Source: Culex pipiens pallens (taxonomy: Eukaryota; Arthropoda; Insecta; Diptera; Culicidae). From it: DNA of 64,000 bases. The notes below the pieces were generated by a model. It did no database searches. It was not told the origin of the DNA and was given only the letters and a program-made list of their open reading frames with translations. Positions 46,121 to 57,944 of this stretch are shown piece after piece. Within the stretch, counting starts at the first letter, position 1. Every line of letters starts with the position of its first letter. Location of the stretch: assembly GCF_016801865.2 (NCBI RefSeq), contig NC_068937.1, positions 18,076,432 to 18,140,431 of the forward strand, written 5' to 3'. The translations under genes were made by a program, and so were the position numbers.

Positions 46121-47548
46121 TAAGTGGTGCTGGTTTTTTTTTCTAAATGATTTTATTACTTGGGATATTTGAGCATGATTAACTTCATTTCTTCATTTTT
46201 ATTTCTTCATTCAAGAATACATTTTGAACAACTTTTGTTTAGTTTTAAAACTTTGCTTTTTTATGATTTCTTCTGTTTTTTTTTTTTGTATTTTTTTACT
46301 AACTTTGGATCACATTTTGATACATTGCTTTTTAGATCGTTGCAAATATTTTTCAAAGTTTATGAACTTTTATGGAATTTCAATGTACATCACCGCAAAA
46401 ACTTTTTTTTCTCGCAAAAATAAAATTTTCGTCAGTACTGAGAAATTTTTAAAACTAATGATTGCGAAACTACTGGGCAGGTGTAAAATTCATTTTATAA
46501 TACTTTTTTCATTCAAATGTTAAAACCATTTTTTTTTTAATTTTGTGGACATAATTTAGAGTTAAATCACTTAACGAATTGGTGCATTTACACTGTCATG
46601 GTTTACACCTTTCTAATTCACACTATTAAAACTGTGTTGGTTTAGGAACATGATCTAGGTTTGTAACAACAATGTTATCAAAATTTATGAAATTTTGCTT
46701 AATTATAACAATATTACAAATTTTGTTATTTGTATTTTTTTGGCTTAAAGGATTTAAAAAATCAAAGAAAATTTTATCTAGTAGGAAATCTGTTGACAGT
46801 GTTCCCAGATTACTTGGATATTCAAGTCTGTTTGAAACTAGAAATTTTGATAATTGTCTTGAAAATTGTCAGAAATAAAAAAAAACATTGCCGTTTGCTT
46901 AATAAATATTTTTTTTTTGTAAGTGACTTTATTTCATGAGAGTGCTGCCAGATTTCTTTTATATTTTGTTCAAATGTTCTAATAATCTTTTTGTTTTAAT
47001 TTGACAAAAACAAATTTAATAAGCCTTGATGTCCTTTAACAGGGTTTTCAATTATTCAACTTGATCTAGATTTTAAAGAAAAGGTAACGTTACGAATGAT
47101 AATGGTTGGTAACGGCGTCGATTTCTAGAAAAAGACAGGGAAACCTTGAAATAGGGTCCTAATGCCAGATGTATTTTTTCATGCAGCGATAAGTGGCATG
47201 TCATAGAATCATTTCTGGTCACTTTATTTCATTTTCAAGCTAATAAATTAAATCGACAAGCCTACATTATGCGATGGATCAACTATGCAAATTTTTCAAA
47301 ATTAATATTAACCTTAATTTGTTTTTTTTTAATTTCTGTACAAAGTGTAATTGCGCTCAGAAAATAAACCGATTTGTTATGTGTAAATAAATAAGCAATC
47401 TAAACTCAATATGGACCTAAAGCCCTATTTAAATTTTTATGTACGACGCAAAAATAAAACCACGATTAAAAACCATTTCTGATCACTTTCTTTCATTTTA
47501 ATGCAGAAAAATAAATTGACAAGACAATTTTTTTTTCGATGGATCAAC
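46121..47548. other. AT-rich non-coding stretch with a local duplication
   Basis: CATTTCTGGTCACTTTATTTC near 47210 followed by CGATGGATCAACTATG (47273) is repeated imperfectly at 47475-47548 (CATTTCTGATCACTTTC, CGATGGATCAAC). No gene seen. Confidence 0.5.
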
Positions 47549-48168
47549 CACAGAGAACAGATGTATATCATTGAACAAACAGCATTGAAAAACGTGTGTA
47601 AAAATTGAAACCAAAATACGTTGAAAAGAGCTTGGGTGTGCACCATCCGCCTAGATAGCGCCACTTCCAAAATCATGATGGCTTACAGTAGCAGAACGTT
47701 GGACCATCTAATCACTGCATAAAACATTCCGTACGAACGACGTCAGACCAATGTCCGACTGTCCTTCATCAGAGGGTTGCAATTTTACGCGCCAAAGAAG
47801 GTAAACAAAACGAAATCGGACATAACATGTGTAAAGGGACTATTTTAAGTTGTCACTTGATAAATCATTTTTGAATGAATTTTCTGTTATGTTTTCGTTA
47901 ATGTTAATGCATTCTTGCATTATTTTTAGTCAACTGGAATCATACAAAAGTGAATTTTATATTTAAACGAGGTTAACATTTATTTTCTTTCGAAATTATT
48001 GAGCCTTTTCCATTGTTAAGTCAAGTATTCTCAGCCGCGACGGTGGCGCCACCAAGCTTATCCTGCACACTCTAATTTCTTTGATGCAAGATTGTATGCA
48101 ACGCATTTTTTTAAGTGCAACAGTGTTTACACACAAGTTAGAGCCTAGATGTACATCTGTTCTCTGTG
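47549..48168. mobile_element. MITE with CACAGAGAACAGATGTA ends and 7-bp target duplication
   Basis: The termini CACAGAGAACAGATGTA and TACATCTGTTCTCTGTG are inverted. GATCAAC flanks both sides (47542-47548, 48169-48175). A related empty site, GGATCAACTATG, is present at 47277. It has no coding capacity. Confidence 0.8.
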
Positions 48169-48175
48169 GATCAAC

Positions 48176-49861
48176 TATGGTTCGTTTAGAACGAGCTGTC
48201 AAGTAAGACCTTTTCTGTCAAGAAGGGCCGCGAAGTTATTTTTTAAATTGATTTAAAAATCCACTTTGAATCCTTTGCGGTCGTACACAAAGTCTTGTAC
48301 TCAGAAAAGTAAGCTTTCTCGTTGTGAACAATAATATCACAAATTTAAGTTTAATTTGAGGACCCAATTTTCAGGTTATTTTTGAGGAATTTTGTGCTGA
48401 ATGAGGGTTTGTTAAGGAAAATAATCCTAAAAAATAATCGTATTTTTGAAAAAATCGGCCTTGGAGGAAAAAAAAAAGTTGCCCAGCCCAACATTCCCAA
48501 AATTAAAAAAATATATTTTAAATATTGAATGTTGAATGTAATATTTCTATGTTTAAATTGATGGGATATTATTAAATTAATTCGTAAATCTTCTAGGAAT
48601 TTAACAAACTTAGATCTGTTTTAAGAAGTTTATATTATACAAAAAAATAAAGTGGTGAAAAAATATTGAAACTCTTTGCGGCAAGGTGAAACAATTATCC
48701 TAAATAAACATGTGGAAAAATGGAATTGAATTCTGAAAATCTGGAACGGGAAAATAATTGCTGCCAATTATAAGATTAAAAAAAACAAATATCAAAAATA
48801 CTGAAAACCTAAATTTTAAATGAAAAATTGATTTTGCAATCGAAAAATACGGCACCGTTTTCAAATTGTAGCTAAAAGATGAATCCAGGAAATAAAAATA
48901 CAAATTCTAATTGATTTTATGATTGACCATTTCCTTTTTAAGTTTTATTGTTTCAAAAAGATAAGAATAATTTCAAATATTTTCCCTTAGCAAAAAAATC
49001 ATTTTTTAGAAAATTTCCTTCAAAACATTGAATACTGGTATTTCATTTCTGAGAAAAATACATCAAAAATAAATAGAAACCAATAAAGTAAAAAAAAAGG
49101 TTCAAACCGATGCAAATTTTATGCTAAATTATTGCTGAAACTTGCAATTTACTTGAAAATAACTTGTACAATTGATTGTAAACTATTTAAAAAACATTCT
49201 ATAACGCTTATTTTTGTTTTTTTTTTTTAAACAAATATGTTAACGTGAGGCTTTATACAAATGTTGAGTTTTGGTACCACGTATCGAAAAAAGACATACA
49301 ACGAAAACAAAATTAATAATTCACTAATATTTGCATTTTTTTTTTATTTTGGAAACGGTATAACTGTTATCATGTATAAAGTATTTTGTGATACTTTTTA
49401 CATCAAAGTTTTTAGCGCTGGGCTTGGAATTAGAATTTTTGCTCCCACGCTCAACCTTGACTGTAGCCGAGGGACAAAAATCCTTGCAAAAGCCTCAAAC
49501 CGCAATATTTTTTTTTTGATTTTTTTTTCTAAAAGATAATCAGTCGTCTTTAAAAAATCAAAGAAATTTTTTTTCTCAAGATATGACTTTTCTAGAAATA
49601 CATATTGATTTAAACTTACTTCAAAACAATATGTTATGATTTATTATGTGATTTTTGCATTGAAAACATTTTTTTTTCAAAAATCGTGGTTTGGAGCAAG
49701 TGTTTTGCCCGTACGTTTCAATGGTCAAAAGAATATAATTTTCCCGTAGAAACATATAAAAAATACTTTGGGAATTATATTTTTAGTCAAAAATTATATT
49801 TTGTAACTTGTAACTGTTTATTCTGAGTAGTAGTAGTGTAAAAGTTAAGACACTTTTTATT
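48176..49861. other. AT-rich stretch, no gene seen
   Basis: Only short open frames without splice or start support. Nothing else seen. Confidence 0.4.
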
Positions 49862-50199
49862 TACAGTCCAGACTTGATTATCCGAAGGTTTGTATGGGAC
49901 TTCGGATAATCGTTTTTTTTATTTTCTTACTTTTAACAACAAATTTGAGTTTTGCGACCGCATTTAAGTCAAATTTGAATGTTTGATTGTCTTTTAAATA
50001 AAAAAAAAATGCATTTTTCTCTATATTTCATCACCGCCATTTTGGCCGCTATCTCGGAATTAAAAATTCTAAATCACTTTAGAGAAGTTTAGGGGTCAGT
50101 CTTAAACTCAATGATCAAAAATGAGACAACGATTTTTTTTATTCGATTATCTGAAGTGAAATTTTGGCAAGGCCTTCGGATAATCGACTCTGGACTGTA
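49862..50199. mobile_element. TA-flanked MITE with CAGTCCAGACT ends
   Basis: The ends are TA-CAGTCCAGACTTGATTATCC and the inverse GGATAATCGACTCTGGACTG-TA. CAGT plus TA fits a Tc1/mariner-derived MITE. A second inner pair, ACTTCGGATAATCG / CGATTATCTGAAGT, is present. Confidence 0.8.
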
Positions 50200-50634
50200 G
50201 TACCAAAGTCATTATTCAAAGTGTCGAGCAAATTTTTTTTCCGTGGCATTCACAAACACAAAAACAATTATTTCAAATTGCCTTCCAATTGCTTGAAAAT
50301 GTTATCAAGAAAAAAATAATTTATTGCAAAAAAAAAATTCTTTCATAGAATGCTTCAAAAATGGCAGCGGACTAATTCGTTTAAAACTACAGATAAAAGC
50401 AAGTATTTTTTTAATAAACGATGAGCAATTTCCAAGTGATTTTCGAGTAATTTCGTATTAAGAATTGAAGCTATTTATTTAAGTGTTCCTTCCTCTAGAC
50501 AGGGTTGCCAACATTTCTTCTGCGTTGTTTTGATCCATAACTTGAGGAATTTAAATAAAAATTGCAACATTAAAAAAAAAAGAAAATCATTAAATTATTT
50601 AAAAAAAAGTGACATTCAACTTTTAGTTGTCATA

Positions 50635-50707
50635 GGCTCCGGCGAGATTCGAACTCACGATCTCCTGTTTACTAGACAGGCGCTTTAACCAACTAAGCCA
50701 CGGCGCC
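50635..50707 (-). tRNA. tRNA-Thr (anticodon AGT), possibly decayed
   Basis: On the minus strand it reads GGCGCCGTGGCTTAGTTGG, with anticodon stem-loop CTGT-CTAGTAA-ACAG and B box GTTCGAATC. Length 73 nt. The D and anticodon arms are typical of insect tRNA-Thr(AGT). The acceptor stem has one G-A mismatch (position 4 with 69). A run of eight T follows about 20 nt downstream, a usable Pol III terminator. Confidence 0.75.
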
Positions 50708-50709
50708 GT

Positions 50710-52950
50710 GTTGAAAGTTTGAAAGTTGACTTCACTCCAATTGGTGCTGATTGAAGAGAAATTATTCCTACTTTGAAAATCGTTCTAAATTGAATGTTTT
50801 CAAAAACGGTTTACATTTTGAGGCTGTTTAAATTATGAACGAGTTTCTTTGATTCCATGGGTTTTTTTTTCGTGGTAGATAAAACGACACGATTGATAAA
50901 AATTAAACTGAAGTACTACAAAACAGCTGCGTTTTTGCTGTCAATATTTTTTATGTTATTTGTTTTGTTAAGCCAGCACCAGCAAGCAATTTGAATAAAG
51001 AATTGTAAAAAAAAATCGCTCATGAAAAATCATTCTTGCACTGGTAGTTTAGATAAAAACAGGAATTGAGTAAATCTCGATTAGAACAAAACTACAAATA
51101 AACCAAACCGACATAGAACTCATCAGCCAACGTAAATGTGTTAGTTTTCTGTAATTATTTTAGCTTCAAAAAAACACCTCCAAACTCTCTCTCTCTCAAG
51201 CTAGTTCCAAGCTGCAAAGTTTAGTTGTTATTAAAATAATTAAATCAAATCCGCCTAAAACTCAAAAACCCAACACAAAAGCAAATGCCGCTACCAACAA
51301 CAGCTAATACTACTATTACTAGCTAACAACTAACTGAACAATACGGGTCTCTTTATCTACAAAACAAAAAAAAACACTAAATTCGAAATCGATGCTTGCC
51401 TTTCTTTCGGCGGTCATCAGAACCGTCCTGTGTTAATATACAAAGTTTAAAGTTTAACAAACAACAATCCTTCCCAGTTCTTCAAATTGCTTGTTGCGAC
51501 AAAAAATAACCAAAACAAACAAAAAAACACGTTCCTGCCTAAAACTTTTTCCCAGCGTGCTTGTTCGTTAAAGTGTGAAGCGTCTTTTTTTTTGAAAAGT
51601 ATTCACGCGCAGCTTTTTCAAAATGTTCACCACTATTTAGGATACGCGCTTAAATTTGTTAAATCGGTGTATTTTCCCTCCAACCCCTTCTTCTTCGACA
51701 AACCTGTACGATGACCCTTCCCCTCCCGAAAAAAAATAAATCCCACAAAATCAAGGTGGACCAAAAAAGGACGAAAAACCAAAATCGATTGCTGAAGGGT
51801 CAAGAGGAAAAACAAGCGAGAAAAAAAATATGAAAATACACGACTTCTGTGATAACCGAAAAAAAAATTAAGGAAAAAAGAACAACTTTTTATAACAAAA
51901 CAAAATGGAGTGTTAATTTAACCTTAACTTAATATGGTGAAAAACGAGTAAACACTGTTTAAAAAGCCCATTTAAATGTGTCATATTAGGGTAAGGCAAA
52001 CCAAACCAAAACAAAAAAAAAACAAGTTTTAAAGTTCACTTTATATTCCAGAGTTTGTGTGTGTTGTTTATTTTCCACAAGAGATAACCGAAAAAACGAA
52101 AACGATGTTGTTATGCCCCGCGTTTGAATTCTGCAAATTTAAAAAGTTTAAGAATACACAATACCTTAAAAACTCATAAATAAGAGAATAATGACGATGT
52201 GCCCCCCCTTCCCCCCTTCTTCTATTTTCCTCTACACGACCACGGTACTAGAAGTGAGTTCAAATTAAAAACAAGAAAAAGGAGAGTATTACAGCGCACG
52301 TAAACGACGAAATATGTTAACTGTTACTTTGAATTGTTGGTTACACAAAGGCAAGCCACAAAATCACCAAATACACACAAAACCAAAAAAAAAACACTCA
52401 AAAGATGTTACCCCATCATCATTGTTGCAATAGTGAGAAATAAGCATTACATTGTCATCAAATCACCCGAAAAAAATTAATAAAAACAGAGTAGCAAAAA
52501 CCGCAGCAACGCAAAAGCAAAACAAAAACATAAAAAAAACCTAAAGGTCAGAGCGATTGGAATAGAAATAATGAAGACAGAGGTGAAAAAAAAAACAGTT
52601 AAAACTATACCAATATGTGCACTTTTCATTCCAGATGTAGATGTTAGTGGTCACAAAAGAAAAAATAATAAGATGAAAAAAGAACAAAAAAAAAAACAAT
52701 CTAGACGAAACCGAACAAAACCAAAAAAAACAACTGTCAGCAAGCAAGCAAAAATCTAAAACGAAAAAAAAGTTCATTTTTACCAGACATTGAATTAGTT
52801 GCACAGTGGGTGAAGACAAACCTTTCACTATGAAAAAGAAAAGAGACGGTTGACAGTTCTAAAAACAGACACACACACACATGACTAAGAGCGACTAGCT
52901 AAATAAAATTAGATATATTGAAAACAAACCAAAAATGTTTTTGATTTTTT
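50710..52950. other. A-rich non-coding stretch, possibly distal 3' UTR
   Basis: From about 51160 to 52950 the sense strand is strongly A-rich with CAACAACA-type and AAAAACA-type words, and AATAAA near 52903. It resembles the sequence just after the main gene's stop. It could be a distal 3' UTR continuation or unrelated intergenic DNA. No coding exon seen. Confidence 0.3.
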
Positions 52951-53404
52951 TTCGAAAGAAATAAATTTGTATTACTAAACGCGAAATTATTGTTGAAAAA
53001 GGGTGAGTTTATTCAAAATATTCCACGGTAAACAATAAAATTGCTTGAACCAAGCACAATTGCATGGAACGACGAGCTTTCACCAGGGGCCAACTTGCAT
53101 GCAAGTTGGAAAGCTTAACGAGCAAACCGCTCAGCAGGCGGTGGAAGCAAAGAAATCGGCTGAAAAAGAGAAGCGGAAGAGACTTCAATGCTGGTCAAGC
53201 AACGAACCCGAAATTATAGTTTTATTAAATTCTGTTTTTTTTTGTGTTTTGTTGAATATTCATTGGTTTACAAAGTTTATGCAAATTAATTTTATAGACC
53301 GTTTAAATGAGCCATTTAAATTTAGAGACTTATTTGGATTACACAGAATTTCATTATTTACAAAAGTATTCAATGGGTTTTTTCAAACATCATTTAAAAG
53401 TTTA

Positions 53405-53832
53405 AATTGCACCCAAAACTGGCAGCGCTAGTCCGAGAGAATGATGGTCTCGAGTCGAGAGAATAGTGGTACCATTCACGGACGCAGAGAACACAGCTCG
53501 AGATGGGCGATAGAACTATTCTCTCGAGGTTCATTTGCAAAAAAAGTTCATCCGTCAAACAAAAAACCAAAAGTGTCGACAACGGGAATCGAACCAGAGA
53601 CCTTTGACAAACCAATCCAATGACTTAGCTGCCTCGGCCACCACAGCTTGGTGACCAAGGAGAAGTCAGAAGTCGATGTATGACACTTGTTGGAGATTTA
53701 TTGATTCAACTAACGAATGAACTCATTTGTTATGATGGTGTGAGTTGGTACCATTATTCTATCGATTTTGGCACTGAGCCCTCAATAAATTTTGAGAGAA
53801 CGATTCTCTCGACTCTGAATTTTGGGTGTGGG
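53405..53832 (-). mobile_element. Element containing a tRNA-like sequence
   Basis: The ends TTGCACCCAAAACT (53405) and AATTTTGGGTGTGG (to 53832) are inverted, as are CTCGAGTCGAGAGAATA-type words and GGTACCATT. Inside on the minus strand (53573-53647) is a tRNA-like sequence with an A box TGGCCGAGGCAGC and a perfect B box GGTTCGATTCC, resembling Ser/Leu tRNAs but without a good acceptor stem. A SINE or tRNA-derived element is likely. Confidence 0.5.
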
Positions 53833-55720
53833 TTAATATCGAATGTATGAGTTATTAAAGCTATATATTTCAAATTAATTTGGGACAATTTTTCTAGACG
53901 TTTAATTTATCGGAAGCACTTTTTCCAATGAGGTTTTGAAAATGTTTTAAATTTATTTATTATTTCTAGCTCCTTTTCAGCCCTTCCAGAATCAAGGAGA
54001 TTTTTTTATGTGGACAAAGTTACCTAAGGGCTAAGGGCTACAATTTTCACCGAACATTTCGTCGTGCAACTAAGACCAAGATCGAAGGACTTGTCAATAA
54101 TTATGATAATTGTAATTATAATTATAATTATAAAAGGAAAAAAAATAAAAAAGGACGAGTCAATAATAAAAATCACTCCCACCTGCCATCCAACACAAAA
54201 TAAACAAAAACGTGTTATTATTTTTGAAACAGTCCTATTCAAAATTAATTCAAAGACGCAAAAAAGGATTATAAAACGTAATATCGCCAACATAATTTAA
54301 ATAAAAAAAAACTTAAATAACAAGCTCTATAGTTTGTATAAAATGTTTGTTTTCTAAAATTAATATAAATTGGACTTTAGCAAATATTTTAAAAGTTTAT
54401 GTAGATTTTAGATGAAAATCAGACACATCGAAATGAGACGTTCGAAATTTTTTTGTTTTGTTTCGCCAGCTATTCTGCATTTTTTTTTTTTTTTCAAATT
54501 GAAGGTTTTGCACATGGAGTTTAAAGGGGGCCGACAAACACTTTTTCTGAAATCGAGTGATCTTTTTGATTTTTTTAACTTTCCTAACATTCCTTTCTGA
54601 CACACAATTTATTATATTTAGTTTGTTTTAGGTTTGGTTAAGTTAATTTAACATGTTTTTGAAACAAATTTTCAGTTTTTTTTTAATTAAAGATTTGAAC
54701 CCAATCGAAAAATGAAAAACTTTATTTCTCGATTGAATTTTCAAAAGGAGAAAGATTTTGAAATTTTGAAGGAGAAAGAAGCAAAATTGATCGAATAAAT
54801 ATTTACCGAATAAAATAAAAAAATACTGAATATCAGTTTTATGTTAATTCACTGCATTACTGCTACAAACTTTTGTATCGTTAACTTTAGTATTAAGTTT
54901 GATACTAAAGTTAACGATTTACGTTACTAAAGTTTGAATTTAACGAAAGAAATAATATTCAGTTTACCTTCAAGAAATTGTAAAATCGATATAATTTAAC
55001 TGAATTCAGCACAAATAATTGAATTGTGTAGTGCTCGCTTTCAAATACATAAAAAACATTTCACAAATTGAGAAATATTAGTGAGTGTGGTTGAGTGAAA
55101 TACATAAAAGCTTACTGGTGCAAAAAAATTACTAAATTTTATTAATCATTTACAAATATAAAATAAATAATTCAATAGACAACTCATAATTTACATAATC
55201 CAAATATACGTTAAAATATAATAATAATGAGAAAGCAATTGATTAAGAGTGTGCTCAGAAAAAAATGTTTTGGATTTTTTTTCAAAGAATTCAAAAAAAG
55301 AAATGAATATTAAATTTAAAAAAAATGTAAAATGTGATGTAAAATACATAAACACAAAATTTCCATTTATTATCCAAAGTCCATAGGATAATCAAGGAAC
55401 AAAATATAAAAATGGAGTTTTTTTTAGAAAAAGATGATGATTTGGAAAATATAGAGCATATGGTCGTACCATATAGCGTATTGTGCGTCCATTGTAGGTG
55501 TTAAATCAAATTTGCAATTTAAATTAATTTACCTGCCAATAACTTGCAAATTTGATTTGAAAACTCCAAAATTCGAAAAATCTTTTAAATTCGATATTAT
55601 CATAATTTTGACAAATCATATTTCTTGTAGAAGACTGTTGCGTAAAATGCCATAAGGAAAAATAATTGCTTATTTCAAACAAAATTTATCTAAAATCTTT
55701 ATCTTAAAAAAATATTCAAA
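53833..55720. other. AT-rich stretch, no gene seen
   Basis: A short ATAATT run is present at 54105-54135. No supported feature. Confidence 0.4.
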
Positions 55721-55920
55721 AATTTGGCTCTTTACCCTAATGTTCAATATCAAAAATTCTAAATTCAGGGCTCTTTACCTTAATCCAGTATCATTATTCT
55801 AATGTCCGATATCATAACTCTTTAACTAAAAAATATATCCAAAAATAGGGCTCTTTACCCTAATGTCAAATATCAGTGTTCCAATGTCCGAAATTATAGC
55901 TTATTATTTAAAAAAAATAT
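55720..55920 (+). repeat. Outlying copies of the GGGCTCTTTACCCTAATGTC repeat
   Basis: Two to three diverged units match the main array at 57945-60440 but are separated from it by about 2 kb. Confidence 0.7.
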
Positions 55921-56479
55921 ATAAAAAAACAAAGCTATTTCGCCTAAATTCAACATAAATATGAAAAAAATCCTGAAGTTTCACGTAATTTTCCGTTTTG
56001 AGGTTAAAAATCAAAACTCACAAAAAAACAGAAAAGTACCGCATTAGATAATATATGAAAAAATACATTACAAGGCGAATTCTAATGTTCGTTTTCAGTT
56101 AATATTAACTGAAAACTGCACTACTGAAATTTTCAGTTAGTTTTTCGCTGAACTTCAGTAAAAATTTGTATGAAGCCGTCAAAGTTTGCTGAAATTTCAG
56201 CAAGTTTTCAATTACTGAAAATTGCAGTAGTGCAGATTTCAGTAAATTTAACTGAATTCAGTAATGAGGAAATTGGTGTGTAAACAATGTATTCCAATGT
56301 TTCCTTGACAAAAAAAACTATTTTAATAATTTTTGTTTGTTTTCTGTTTTTTTTTTTAAACATTTTCTAGGGGAAGGGGGAAGTGTACTTGGCTTGACTA
56401 CAAGTTTTTTTTTCAATTTTTGTTGTCACTAATAATTATTGTCGATATCGAAGGAAACATTTAGAAAAGAAAGAAACCA

Positions 56480-57850
56480 TAAAGAACGAGATCTTTTCAG
56501 GTCGGGTCGCGGGTGTTTGAAAAGACTGAACCTTTATCAGTTTATAATTAAGATTTTTTTTGTGTAATTCCGTTTATTAATGATTAATGATATTCGGATA
56601 AAAGAATAGCAATGAAAAACAAATGTTTTTTTAGCAATGCAATAATTCTTTATTGTTACCGTTTATAGTTGTTTTTTTATTCATTTATTTATTTCAACTG
56701 ATTTTCACCACTTTATTGATTATAATTTGTTGTATTTTTTTCTTCTTCTTCTTCTCGCTACTTCCAGTTGCCTGATAGCTGTGTAATGACAAACCGTAAT
56801 ATTTCGTTCACACTTCGGCATTGTTGCTGCTTCTTTTTTGCAATACATTTCTTACTACTAGTTTTTACGTGTGTCTATTTGTTATCAAGAATTGTTTCTG
56901 TTGTTATATTTTCGCTAAAAAGCAACCTACAAAAAATAGCAATGTAACTCAAACGTAAAGAAAATTAGAAAACAACTCACCAAAATTTCGCTAAACATTA
57001 ATCTAAATTGGTGTAATAATGTGGGGAAGGTGTCGCTGTAAATTTTGCCTTTGAACACATTAAAAACAGGAAGCAAACAGTGTGTGCAATAAAGATTAAA
57101 CAAACAAAAAAAAAGGAACAATCGTAACCAATTTGCAATAAAAAAGAAGAAACAACTGAAAGTTTTTTTCATTCTTATAATAAGAAAATGATTGCTTCAA
57201 CCACACTCTCGCGCTCTCTTTTTCGCCCTAAATATAGTACGCGTACGGATTTTCTCACTTTACTACACTAACCTAAGTTTTTAATTATTAAAGGGGGGAG
57301 GGGGTTTGAATATAGAGTTGTAGTAGATTTTCTTTTACGACGTTTACTGTTGATTCCAAATTTCTAGCGTGTTGATTTTACGATTCAAGGAGGAAATAGA
57401 TAAAATGTTTGTTTTACTTTTTTTTTGTTATTTTACTCTATGGTTGCTACAGTATCATAATTTTCGTTACACTTTTTTTTCATTTCGTGGAAACCAGAAG
57501 CAATATGTTTACTCATTTGCCAATTGTTAGTACTTTTTGTGTAATGATTGGCTAAGTTTTCGCGTCGCGCAGAGATCTTTGTGACAGTTTTACAGACAAT
57601 TGTATCGAATAGCTTGCTGCTGAAATTTGTTGCAAATATTGTAGTGTTGGGGCTGATTTAATATTTACTGAGATATTTGATTATAATAGTTATGTTTTGT
57701 TTGTGTGTGTGTGTTTTTTTGCTTTTTGACTAAGATCAGTTTTGTTTTTTTTTTTTTGTACAAAAAAGTCACCCGCTAAATTTAAACCTACAAGTGCAAT
57801 TTGCGTTACTTGAATTTGTTTTATTTTTATCATATTTTATTTTAATATTG
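56480..57850 (-). other. T-rich stretch, possible 3' UTR of the minus-strand gene
   Basis: On the minus strand this is A-rich with AAACAAAAA words and several AATAAA (TTTATT on plus, for example 56685-56700). This mirrors the 3' UTR style of the plus-strand gene and follows the tentative terminal exon. It is inference only. Confidence 0.3.
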
Positions 57851-57852
57851 GT

Positions 57853-57883
57853 CTAATGAAGCCGCTTGGGCTGGGAAGGTTGG
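57853..57883 (-). CDS. Tentative terminal exon of the minus-strand gene
   Basis: On the minus strand an acceptor ACACCAG precedes a 31-nt segment that completes the Ala codon left open by the exon ending at 61549 and reads QPSQPKRLH then TAG. The phase match and the local GC rise support it. The weak pyrimidine tract and short length argue against it. An alternative acceptor 13 nt further in gives APSGFIRPILK and a stop. Confidence 0.3.
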
Positions 57884-57944
57884 CTGGTGTGAGTTTTCGG
57901 CGAAATTTGAAAAACATATATTTTTTAATCTTCTGGAAAAACAA

